From assembly GCA_025449725.1 (NCBI GenBank), contig JANWIU010000080.1, positions 1 to 6,666 of the forward strand: 6,666 nucleotides of DNA, in the 5' to 3' direction. The notes under the pieces were generated by a model. It was given only the letters and a program-made list of their open reading frames with translations. It made no database searches and was not told the origin of the DNA. This document shows positions 1-6,644 of this stretch, in pieces. The DNA is from Pseudobdellovibrio sp. Lineage in GTDB: Bacteria; Bdellovibrionota; Bdellovibrionia; Bdellovibrionales; Bdellovibrionaceae. Both the position numbers and the translations under genes were made by a program. How positions within the stretch are numbered: position 1 is the stretch's first letter; each line of letters starts with the position of its first letter.

Positions 1-35
1 ACTATTAAAATTCCTGCTTTTACACTATTTTTCAT
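1..35 (-). CDS. 5' end of an unidentified gene, truncated by the window edge
   Basis: Reading leftward on the minus strand, an ATG at 35-33 opens a frame that stays open to the window edge and encodes MKNSVKAGILI. A second in-frame ATG lies two codons upstream at 41-39 (adding MG). A purine-rich GGGGA (complement of 45-49) sits 9 nt before the inner ATG but only 3 nt before the outer one, so the inner ATG is preferred. The beginning, a lysine-containing stretch running into hydrophobic residues, would suit a signal peptide or membrane segment, but only about a dozen codons are visible, so no product can be named. A promoter-like pair lies behind it at 89-118. The call rests on ribosome site, start codon, open frame and promoter acting together; any one alone would be weak. 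Confidence 0.45.
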   Translation of the reverse strand, partial: MKNSVKAGILI

Positions 36-44
36 ACCCATAAT

Positions 45-49
45 TCCCC
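45..49 (-). promoter_or_regulatory. Ribosome binding site for the gene leaving the left edge
   Basis: The minus strand reads GGGGA here, 9 nt ahead of the ATG at 35-33. It decides between two in-frame ATG codons, since the outer ATG at 41-39 is too close (3 nt). Confidence 0.4.
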
Positions 50-88
50 GCTAGATCAGGTTAACACCTTGAAATCTAAAGAGAATTT

Positions 89-118
89 ATTTTACGAAAA
101 AGTCCTGAATTGAAGCAA
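89..118 (-). promoter_or_regulatory. Candidate sigma-70-type promoter for the leftward partial gene
   Basis: On the minus strand TTGCTT (complement of 113-118) and TAAAAT (complement of 89-94) are separated by 18 nt. The -10 box matches TATAAT at five of six positions; the -35 keeps only the TTG core. Transcription would start near 82, giving a leader of roughly 45 nt that contains the near-palindrome AGGTTAACACCT (58-69). The region is AT-rich, so chance matches are likely, but position and direction fit the start at 35. Confidence 0.3.
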
Positions 119-155
119 AAAAGTTTAGGAACGTAAAACTAATTTACGATTCTAA
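117..155 (-). terminator. Weak intrinsic terminator-like hairpin after the oxidoreductase gene
   Basis: About 40 nt beyond the stop codon at 194-196, the minus strand can form a hairpin: a perfect 6-bp CGTAAA/TTTACG stem (132-137 with 143-148) around a 5-nt loop, extended outward by TTAG/CTAA (125-128 with 152-155) with two mismatches between. It is followed almost at once by six T residues (complement of 117-122). The geometry is that of a Rho-independent terminator for the minus-strand cluster, but the stem is AT-rich and imperfect, so efficiency may be poor. Confidence 0.4.
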
Positions 156-193
156 GCCGTTGTATTTACCTTAGACATATTAATTCTGGACGT

Positions 194-1315
194 TTAAACG
201 GGCTCGGCGTCCGCAGCTTCTTCAGGAATGGTTGTCTCTATTGCCAAATCTTCAGCCGCGAAACCTAAAGAGCTCAGAATAAATTTTGCCTGCATTAGTG
301 CGCCAAGCAAATTCTGGTAAGGGTTTACTTGCGCAGAGGCGATCCAGAGATTTTCAACTTTAGGAATGGTGCCGTTGGCATTAAGTTTTAATTCTGCACC
401 AGACAGCACCGGTGAAACAGAAACTCTTTCTTTAATGATGGTATCAGCCTTTTCCGGAAAGGCTCTTTTGACCTGTCTTTTCATTTTCTTCAACACGAGT
501 CCGATATTTTCGGTATCTTCAGCCGATTCTGAATCAATGAAGCTCATCCATTGTGAGGTCGATCCAATAAAGCGGCCAACGCACGGCCCGATATCATCGT
601 CAGTAGTTCCATTCAGAACTAACAAGTTGGTTTTTTCACAAGGAACAGAATGAATCAGATCCAGCCCGACACTTTGCCAGGCTTTCGCTTTTTTCAACTT
701 TGCTTTCGCGCGGGCGTTCAGCACATCATCAGGAATTAAAAGACCCAAATCTTTTACAGGGCCGGCATAAATAAAATTCCGGGCATAAATGTTTTTTGAG
801 CCGTTCACAATGACGTGAGTGAGCGACGGTTTTTCAGAATCAAGGCCTTCGAAGCCAAGGCGGGTTACAATTGATTTAGTCTGAATTTTATCCTGCAGCT
901 GAGTAGCTAAAATTTGGATCCACTCATAAGGTTGTAACTGTAATTTAAATTCATCAGCTGTAAGAAAGTATGAAAGTTGTTCGTAAAATTCAGGAGACTT
1001 ATCGCCGAAGCCGACAAAACGTTTGAAACCGCTGGCTTCGTAAGTTTCGATCAGGTTTTCTGAGCTTTCAGATGCTACATTTTGTTCGACGATTTCATTT
1101 AAAAAATCCAAAGCTCTTTTTGAAATTTCGTTAGCAGGAAAAAACCGTAAACCGTTATTCAGCTTATGATCATTCATAACAACTGAACGACTGATTCCAC
1201 CGGCACAGGCCTCTGCTTCTAAAATAAGTATGTTTGAAGTTTCCTGAGAGATTTTTTTAGCAATAGACAGACCAGTAAGACCGCTTCCAATGATGATATA
1301 ATCGTAGATGTGCAT
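194..1315 (-). CDS. FAD-dependent oxidoreductase (amine oxidase/protoporphyrinogen oxidase-like)
   Basis: A 373-residue flavoprotein with a Rossmann dinucleotide fold at its N terminus: IIIGSGLTG with the GxGxxG glycines at 10, 12 and 15, and an acidic residue (Glu33 in ILE) ending the second strand to bind the ribose of FAD. The downstream GG element (39-40, AGGISRS) and the NGLRFFP segment (54-60) follow the usual order of the amine oxidase/UDP-galactopyranose mutase/HemG-like superfamily. Near the C terminus, LWIASAQVNPYQ followed by a helix (323-347) occupies the place of the second FAD-contacting motif, but the common Gly-Asp pair is absent. The protein ends in an acidic, alanine-rich tail (365-373). 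No signal peptide is seen, so it is probably cytosolic. The start at MHIYDYIIIG is fixed by its closeness to the first strand, although no clear ribosome site precedes it. It lies last in the priA cluster, 53 nt after the CFI-box gene. The substrate cannot be inferred. Confidence 0.85.
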   Translation of the reverse strand: MHIYDYIIIGSGLTGLSIAKKISQETSNILILEAEACAGGISRSVVMNDHKLNNGLRFFPANEISKRALDFLNEIVEQNVASESSENLIETYEASGFKRFVGFGDKSPEFYEQLSYFLTADEFKLQLQPYEWIQILATQLQDKIQTKSIVTRLGFEGLDSEKPSLTHVIVNGSKNIYARNFIYAGPVKDLGLLIPDDVLNARAKAKLKKAKAWQSVGLDLIHSVPCEKTNLLVLNGTTDDDIGPCVGRFIGSTSQWMSFIDSESAEDTENIGLVLKKMKRQVKRAFPEKADTIIKERVSVSPVLSGAELKLNANGTIPKVENLWIASAQVNPYQNLLGALMQAKFILSSLGFAAEDLAIETTIPEEAADAEPV

Positions 1316-1368
1316 ACTATAACGATGGCGAATGTGTTTGGTCGTTGCAAGAGAATTTTCGGTTTCAG

Positions 1369-2199
1369 CTAAATAATGCGCAAATAAGTGCGAAGAAGTT
1401 GCCGCACCAGTGGCTTCAATCGCGGATGTCGGTCCATGAAGCCCGCTACTGCAGGGGATAAGCGGTAATAAATGTAGACAAATTTGCGGCCCCAGAAGCT
1501 TTGCTTGAGAGTTTGATCACGATAGGCCCGCAAGTAATGGACTTCTATCGAATTCGGGGCTTCAAACGCAGAGGTTGCAATAAAGCAACGGGCACGCTTC
1601 TTTTTTGCCTGACTGATAAAAAGCCGAACCACATCGGGGTTTCTGGCGCTTTTCATGAAAACATTGGCTTTTTTCATAATATCCGGAAAAACCGGAGTGT
1701 AATTGATGAACTTTGCCAATTGCATGGCTGCGTGCTTCTGTCGGTCAGCAAATTGATCGCTGCCGTCGTAAATTCGCAGTAAATCCCAATAAACACCTGA
1801 AATGACGGTGAGCTCCGCTGTCTTAGCGGATTCTTTTAACGATTCCGGATTCAATTGGCCGGTTTTACAATCAAAAACCAGTTCAAGTAGCCGCAAATAC
1901 TTTTCGTAAGAGACGGCGGCATCGTTAAAAAGTTTGTTCGCCATAAGAGCATTACCCTGTTTTACAAGGGCCACACGCGACTGCCAAAGTTTTTTCTTTC
2001 GTTCGTCCTTAGCGCGTTCCTGCGCCAGAAGAACACCGCCGGACCCGAGAGTTTTTCGGCGAAGATCAACGATACAGGATTTGCACATGTCTTGTCCGGT
2101 AGGATAATTGGGATCAAGCTTTTTGATCTTCTCGCGAAGTTCCAGCTCAATTGGGTACACATCAAGATTGTCGGTCTGACAAACGGGACACTTAGGCAT
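1369..2199 (-). CDS. Zinc-ribbon protein with TPR-like helix pair and C-terminal CFI-box domain
   Basis: A 276-residue protein in three visible parts. Residues 4-7 (CPVC) and 39-42 (CKSC) form a likely four-cysteine zinc ribbon. A mostly helical, charged middle contains one TPR-like unit around 78-105 (pattern G-N-A-L then A-A-V-S-Y-E-K-Y-L). The C terminus (about 204-276) opens with RCFIATSAF and continues with LRAYRDQTL, FVYIYYRLSP and a basic helix LKPLVRQLLR. This order matches my memory of the CFI-box C-terminal domain (CFIATAAYG, then LRxFRD, YYxxSP, and a closing helix), which is usually described on longer bacterial proteins and whose role is unknown to me. No signal peptide is present, so the domain is probably cytoplasmic here. 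The start lies 14 nt after the priA stop with no strong ribosome site, suggesting translation linked to priA. The zinc ribbon could alternatively resemble DUF2225-type proteins. Function is unknown. Confidence 0.85.
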   Translation of the reverse strand: MPKCPVCQTDNLDVYPIELELREKIKKLDPNYPTGQDMCKSCIVDLRRKTLGSGGVLLAQERAKDERKKKLWQSRVALVKQGNALMANKLFNDAAVSYEKYLRLLELVFDCKTGQLNPESLKESAKTAELTVISGVYWDLLRIYDGSDQFADRQKHAAMQLAKFINYTPVFPDIMKKANVFMKSARNPDVVRLFISQAKKKRARCFIATSAFEAPNSIEVHYLRAYRDQTLKQSFWGRKFVYIYYRLSPAVAGFMDRHPRLKPLVRQLLRTYLRII

Positions 2200-2213
2200 T
2201 GAGATCTATTATT

Positions 2214-4244
2214 TTACAACAAATTCAAGGGGTCAACATCAACGCTGATCTTTGTCTGTTTGGGAATCCATTTAGAATCAGACATTAATTTCTGAATAAA
2301 TTGGTTAAGGGTCTTGTGTTGACCGCATTTTAACAAAAGATGGTGACGAAACTGATTTTTTAACTTCGCAATCGGAGCTTCGGCAGGACCAAGCACTTCG
2401 ATTTCACGAAAAATTTCAAATTTGTTTTTAAGTGCCTCTGCACGTTGGGCTAGTATTTCTGAGGCTTGGTAAACAGTTCTCTGGTCGGGCGACTGAATTT
2501 TCAAGGAAGCAATTTTATGAAACGGCGGATAATTTAGTTGTTGCCGTTGGATCAACTCGTTCGCGACGAAGCCTTCGTAATCATGATTTTTTGCAAAGAC
2601 AATGCTTTCGTGAGTGGTGTTATATGTTTGAATGTAGACTCTTCCCGGAGCCTCATCTTCTTTGACATGGCGACCTGCGCGACCGCTCATTTGAGTGATC
2701 AACTGAAAACTTTTTTCTGAAGCACGAAAATCAGGAATATTAAAACTGATATCGGCCAGTAGCAGGCCGACAAGTTTCAAGTTTGAAAAATCAAGACCTT
2801 TTGCGATCATTTGCGTACCGATCAAAATGTCGATTTCAGATTTTTCCATTTTTTCAACAAGCTCTTCCATCTCGGCGCGTGACTGGATTTCATCGCGATC
2901 CGCGCGAGCAATGATTTTATCTGGAAACAATTTTCTTAAGTCGTCTTCAACTCTTTCAGTGCCTAACCCCAAATTAACCCTTTCGCCTTCGGCGCAATCA
3001 GGACACTTAGATTTGAAATTTTCATGATAATCACAATAGTGACAAACTAAATGAGCGCTTCCGTGAAGCGAAAGACTGATGTCGCAGTTCGGGCATTGGG
3101 CAGTGTGGCCGCAGCTCTGGCAGAACACGGCTTGGGCCATACCCCGCCGATTCAGCAAAAGGGCAATCTGTTCTTTGCGAGCCAGAGAATTTAACATTTC
3201 TTCGTAGAGTACTTGTGACAACCAAAAGGGTTTCATCGGATACTTTTGCGGCAAATCCTTTTCAGCGCGCATATCGACAACTTCGATGTCCGGCAACGGC
3301 CTTGCGTTTACACGCTGCTTGATCTGATGAAATACAAATTTTTTATCGATAGCATTTTTCCAGGATTCCAAGCTGGGTGTGGCAGATCCCAGAATCACCG
3401 GACAGTCGCGAAACCGGCCCAGCATAATGGCCGCATCACGGCCGCTGTATTTCAGCATCTCATCCTGTTTAAAACCGGATTCATGCTCTTCATCAATGAC
3501 GATGAGGCCCAAATCCTCAATGGGGCAAAAAATGGCGGAGCGTGCGCCGATCAGGATCTTTTTTCGGCCTTCGACAATGTCCCACCACTGGTTCGTGCGT
3601 TCACGGTCGGTCAGTTGTGAGTGAAGAACGGCGATTTCACCGCCGAATCTTTTAGCGAACCGATGAATCAGTTGCGGTGTTAATGAAATCTCTGGCAATA
3701 AAAAAAGACCGCGTTTACCGGCATGAAGCGTTCTTGAAAAGAGTTCCAGATAAATTTCTGTTTTACCGGCCCCGGTTACACCGTGAATAAGGTGAGTGGC
3801 AAAGCCGGGCATTTGACTTATGGTTTCTACACAGTGGCTTTGTTCGGCATTTAATTTATGGCCTTCGCTTTGTTCTACTTCAGGAACGATGGCAGGGCGT
3901 TTTGATTTTTGCCCTTTTACTTTTTTTAACAGCGGCGGAAAGCAAAGTTTTAAAACCCAGCCGATAGGGTGCATGTAATACTCTGAAATCCATTCAAGCC
4001 AGCGCATATGTGGCTCTGAAAGGCGCGGCCATTCTTCGTGAAATGATGTCAGCGTTTTTAATTCATAAGGAAGATTGTCGATCGGAGCATCTGTTTTAAC
4101 AACGACGCCCAGTAATTTTTTATTTCCTTTGCCGAACGGAACATAAACGACGTCGCCACGCTCAACAGAAATATTTCCTTCCAAGTAAGTGAATCTTTCG
4201 TTCAGCAGAGTGTCGACGGCTACAAGAACGCCGCGTCCACTCAT
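2214..4244 (-). CDS. priA: Primosomal protein N' (replication restart 3'-5' DNA helicase PriA)
   Basis: PriA binds abandoned replication forks, unwinds lagging-strand DNA with ATP and directs reloading of the replicative helicase. All hallmarks are present in order over 676 residues (E. coli PriA has 732): an N-terminal 3'-DNA-end binding domain (about 1-105, with VVYVPFGKGNK at 32-42); Walker A GVTGAGKT (155-162); DEEH box (251-254) followed by the aromatic-rich loop SGFKQDEMLKYSGRD (256-270); motif III GSATPS (286-291); four CxxC pairs binding two zinc ions (Cys 375/378, 384/387, 401/404, 414/417) inserted in the second helicase lobe; GTQMIAKGLDF (476-486); QMSGRAGR (518-525); and the C-terminal domain ending DVDPLNLL. 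No key residue is missing, so an active enzyme is expected. The start ATG overlaps the TGA of the preceding gene (ATGA) and has an AGAGGT ribosome site, indicating translational coupling. It acts in the cytoplasm. Confidence 0.98.
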   Translation of the reverse strand: MSGRGVLVAVDTLLNERFTYLEGNISVERGDVVYVPFGKGNKKLLGVVVKTDAPIDNLPYELKTLTSFHEEWPRLSEPHMRWLEWISEYYMHPIGWVLKLCFPPLLKKVKGQKSKRPAIVPEVEQSEGHKLNAEQSHCVETISQMPGFATHLIHGVTGAGKTEIYLELFSRTLHAGKRGLFLLPEISLTPQLIHRFAKRFGGEIAVLHSQLTDRERTNQWWDIVEGRKKILIGARSAIFCPIEDLGLIVIDEEHESGFKQDEMLKYSGRDAAIMLGRFRDCPVILGSATPSLESWKNAIDKKFVFHQIKQRVNARPLPDIEVVDMRAEKDLPQKYPMKPFWLSQVLYEEMLNSLARKEQIALLLNRRGMAQAVFCQSCGHTAQCPNCDISLSLHGSAHLVCHYCDYHENFKSKCPDCAEGERVNLGLGTERVEDDLRKLFPDKIIARADRDEIQSRAEMEELVEKMEKSEIDILIGTQMIAKGLDFSNLKLVGLLLADISFNIPDFRASEKSFQLITQMSGRAGRHVKEDEAPGRVYIQTYNTTHESIVFAKNHDYEGFVANELIQRQQLNYPPFHKIASLKIQSPDQRTVYQASEILAQRAEALKNKFEIFREIEVLGPAEAPIAKLKNQFRHHLLLKCGQHKTLNQFIQKLMSDSKWIPKQTKISVDVDPLNLL

Positions 4245-5026
4245 CTAAACCTCTGATAAAATTCTTCAAGTGCAGTGGCCGCCGGGCCCGCGGCTCCGGG
4301 AATCAATGAAGAAGAAAATTCGAGAGAGTCAGGATAAAAACTTTTTATACTCGTATTCTTAGCAATAGCGACCTTGGTGACAGTTATCGTAACAGTTTTT
4401 CCGTCCCAGCTAATGGTTTTCTGCCGGGGATAGTGGACTCCGTCTTTTTCAAGATGGTTGGTGAATTCAACTTCAGCGCCACCGGAAAAGCGCAATTTAA
4501 TTAAACGGAATGAGCTTTGATCAATCCACATTTGCGGATGCAAATCTCCCGGATTGGATTCGTTTCCGATTGCAAAACAAATTAATCCACCGGCCCGTGA
4601 AAGTCTTACGTTTTCGCCGATACCAAGGTCTTTAAGATATGCGTAATAGGAATCTTTGGATTTGATCGCTAAAAATTTTTCAAAAAAATCAGCGCCCGCA
4701 ACTTGAGCCGTTTTATTTTTTCCGGCCAGTCGTGTGCGATTTTTGTTGTTGTAGACAAAGTTAAGATTGACCGCGTCCTTGAGTTCCCCGGTGCCTTTTG
4801 CTGTTAATCGTAAATTACGGTCACCTTCGATTAACCAAGATTCTTTAATTGTATAAACTTTTGAACCTTCTTTGAACTGAACATCCTGTTCGATATTTAA
4901 AATGGAATTTCCGGCTGTGGCAGCCGACTTTTGCAGAATGTTTTCCAAAGGTAGAATATAAGCCTGGCTTGGGATTGAAAATAGCTGGACCAATGTCAGG
5001 ACGGCCGTTATACCGAATGTTTTCAT
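4241..5026 (-). CDS. Exported protein, possibly LolA/LolB-like outer-membrane lipoprotein-sorting fold
   Basis: A 261-residue protein with a classical Sec signal peptide: a single early lysine, a hydrophobic core (ITAVLTLVQLFSI, 6-18) and a signal peptidase I site SQA before Tyr23, so the mature form should be periplasmic. The rest is rich in alternating beta-strand patterns: SWLIEGDRNLRLTAKG (63-78), QMWIDQSSFRLIKLRF (165-180), YPRQKTISWDGKTVTITVTK (199-218), then VAIAKNTSIKSFYP (219-232). A W-I-D strand, a 'YP..' strand and a closing 'N-x-x-I-x-x-x-F' are typical of LolA/LolB-type half-barrels that bind lipid or carry lipoproteins, but the match is from memory and weak. There is no lipobox; the only cysteine is Cys150. 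It heads the minus-strand cluster and overlaps priA by 4 nt. No strong ribosome site precedes its ATG. Gene identity is confident; the family assignment is about even odds. Confidence 0.85.
   Translation of the reverse strand: MKTFGITAVLTLVQLFSIPSQAYILPLENILQKSAATAGNSILNIEQDVQFKEGSKVYTIKESWLIEGDRNLRLTAKGTGELKDAVNLNFVYNNKNRTRLAGKNKTAQVAGADFFEKFLAIKSKDSYYAYLKDLGIGENVRLSRAGGLICFAIGNESNPGDLHPQMWIDQSSFRLIKLRFSGGAEVEFTNHLEKDGVHYPRQKTISWDGKTVTITVTKVAIAKNTSIKSFYPDSLEFSSSLIPGAAGPAATALEEFYQRFR
4249..4254 (-). promoter_or_regulatory. priA ribosome binding site inside the upstream gene
   Basis: The minus strand reads AGAGGT, 4 nt ahead of the priA ATG (4244-4242). It lies within the last codons of the exported-protein gene, so ribosomes ending there at TGA (4243-4241) are positioned to restart on priA. 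This is the clearest Shine-Dalgarno match in the minus-strand cluster. Confidence 0.7.
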
Positions 5027-5094
5027 TCGGAAAATATATCATAATGAGACAAGAAGTTGAGTAATTTACGAATATACTAACGGAATGTGTTAGC
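5027..5094. promoter_or_regulatory. Divergent promoter region between the priA cluster and the lipoprotein gene
   Basis: Only 68 bp separate two genes read away from each other, so both promoters should lie here or reach into the flanking coding ends. A plus-strand CATAAT (5040-5045) and a minus-strand TATGAT (complement of 5038-5043) overlap, each one mismatch from TATAAT. A further plus-strand TATACT lies at 5073-5078. None has a convincing -35 partner at 16-18 nt, so the exact promoter is not settled. GGAA (5082-5085), 9 nt before the ATG at 5095, is a modest ribosome site for the lipoprotein. Confidence 0.5.
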
Positions 5095-6612
5095 ATGAAA
5101 ATGATGAAAAGATTTGCGTTTGGACTTGGGGTAATCGTTCCTGCGGTATGGCTTTTTGTTGGCTGTACGATTCAATCGACTCCCAGTTTATTAACAGCAG
5201 ATTCCAGCGCCGAAACAAACCGTACAAAACTTTTAGATTCTGTTCCTTTTGCGTATGATCTTGCGCTGGACACGATTTCTTATAATTCTTGCGTCGGCAT
5301 TGGTTTAACATCTTCCGGCATTCACGGTCTGAAGATCGGTGCAAACGAAGGCTTTGTTGAACAAACAGATTCAGGGGCCGTAAAAGCGGGTCTGAAACTG
5401 CGGTCTGATTTTTTACAGTATGTAGCAAAAAATGTTGATCCTGCTTATCCGAACACAACTGTGGTTCCCTCACAAATCCAATACTTATTAGAAAATTCAA
5501 CGCGCAATAAAGATCTTCTTATTCAGTATGCTGTTCGCGACAAGGGTAATTTACGTACTGTTTTGGACGTCATTAATCCGGCGGCGACAAATGGAGTTCC
5601 TGAACTTAACCGTGACGGATTTTATGAAAGTCAGCTTTTGTCGCTGGACCCGGTATTAACTTCGATTACAAAAAATGTGGTGTTCGGTGCCGGCAAAACC
5701 GTTACGGCAGAGGGCCCGCGCATTTATAATTTAGGAAGTGCTGTTTCTCCTGATCAAATTGAAGCTTCATTTTCATTTTCGGCTGCCAGCGATAACACCT
5801 ATCCTCAGACTCAAGGTGTAGATGACGGGCAAGGCGCAGGAGAAGAATATTCTGACCGCGTTCGCTCCAAATTTAACTCTACTCAAAACATTTTGACCGT
5901 TACATTCGGTAATCCGACAAGCACTACGTCATCTGATCAAACTGAAAGTAATGGCTTCAATGCCCCACGCCGCCCGAATGAGTCGGTTCTAAGTAAGGCC
6001 TATGGCAGGTCTTACGAACTGAGTTTTAAATCAAAGAGTCCTTCGATTTCAAGTCAGCGACGTAATATTCTTAATACAGTCGTTGAAAGAGACTTAGAAA
6101 CCGGCAGCGCCGCTCCTGGCGGGGCTTCCTGGGGCTGCGAACATTACGTGATTATGCGGCCTAACGAATTGAACAATAAAAAAGTAACGGAGCCCGCTTG
6201 CTCTGAAATTTTGGCGGTTGATCTGGCCAATCCAACTTTCGGCCCGGGTTTAAAAACAAAGGTGGCGCGGATTCGTCGTCATTACACTGAATCTGAATGG
6301 GCTATTGGATTTTTAATAAAAGCAAACACGTCTTATGATCCGACAACACGGCTTCAGCAGCCCATCTGCATGGTCAGCAAAGTTGCAAGCTGTTATTTAC
6401 CAACTACCGGAATCATCACGACTGACGAAACCAAAGATGTCGGGGTTAATTACAATGCAGCTATCGATAATAACACGGCTGAATGCTACCTGTCCCGCTA
6501 CAGTCAAATGGGTGTCAGCTATATCGGTAACAAATCCGGCGATGCCGCCCGGTTACTGGGGCGTTGCCCGCAGTACGCCAGTATTTGCGTTAGAACCAGT
6601 ACAAGTTTCTAG
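5095..6612 (+). CDS. Large lipoprotein with conserved-looking cysteine-rich C-terminal region, unknown function
   Basis: A 505-residue predicted lipoprotein. The signal peptide has basic residues at the start (MKMMKR), a hydrophobic core (7-21) and a lipobox FVGC with the lipid-bearing Cys24; Phe at -3 is less usual but tolerated, and Thr follows the cysteine, so by the E. coli rule it would go to the outer membrane. The mature part starts with a polar tether (25-48), then a domain with VPFAYDLALDTISYNSC (50-66), a low-complexity stretch rich in Ser, Thr, Gly, Gln and Asn (about 230-300), and a C-terminal region carrying seven of its eight other cysteines (348, 369, 425, 433, 464, 491, 498, besides Cys66). 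The even count suggests up to four disulfides outside the cytoplasm. The codon for Met1 at 5095 has GGAA 9 nt upstream; Met at positions 3 and 4 are alternatives without ribosome sites. It is divergent from the priA cluster. I recognise no family. Confidence 0.85.
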   Translation: MKMMKRFAFGLGVIVPAVWLFVGCTIQSTPSLLTADSSAETNRTKLLDSVPFAYDLALDTISYNSCVGIGLTSSGIHGLKIGANEGFVEQTDSGAVKAGLKLRSDFLQYVAKNVDPAYPNTTVVPSQIQYLLENSTRNKDLLIQYAVRDKGNLRTVLDVINPAATNGVPELNRDGFYESQLLSLDPVLTSITKNVVFGAGKTVTAEGPRIYNLGSAVSPDQIEASFSFSAASDNTYPQTQGVDDGQGAGEEYSDRVRSKFNSTQNILTVTFGNPTSTTSSDQTESNGFNAPRRPNESVLSKAYGRSYELSFKSKSPSISSQRRNILNTVVERDLETGSAAPGGASWGCEHYVIMRPNELNNKKVTEPACSEILAVDLANPTFGPGLKTKVARIRRHYTESEWAIGFLIKANTSYDPTTRLQQPICMVSKVASCYLPTTGIITTDETKDVGVNYNAAIDNNTAECYLSRYSQMGVSYIGNKSGDAARLLGRCPQYASICVRTSTSF

Positions 6613-6644
6613 TTTTTTCTTTTAACTGGTGATAGCGTTATCTC

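Noticed and set aside
141..149. AATTTACGA occurring at 141-149 and again at 5063-5071 as a possible shared operator
   Set aside because: Nine AT-rich bases with related copies inside coding sequence (AATTTACG near 5548) are expected by chance, and the two contexts share nothing else.
1501..1782. 93-codon plus-strand open frame inside the CFI-box gene
   Set aside because: It is antisense to the conserved C-terminal domain and lacks a ribosome site or protein-like features.
3246..3620. 124-codon plus-strand open frame inside priA
   Set aside because: It is antisense to the priA helicase core, whose motifs are all intact; its protein shows no recognisable domain or signal.
4675..4690. A7 run (T TTT TTT in the minus-strand reading frame) in the exported-protein gene, a possible slippery site
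   Set aside because: The frame continues normally on both sides with consistent beta-strand pattern, and neither an alternative frame product nor a following stimulatory structure is evident.
5090..5500. 136-codon minus-strand open frame overlapping the start of the lipoprotein gene
   Set aside because: It lies wholly antisense to a well-supported signal peptide and N-terminal domain, has no ribosome site, and its translation looks like random composition.
6613..6624. T-rich stretch right after the lipoprotein stop as an intrinsic terminator
   Set aside because: No stable GC-containing stem precedes the T residues; the nearby ACCAGT/ACTGGT repeat encloses the T-tract in its loop instead of preceding it.
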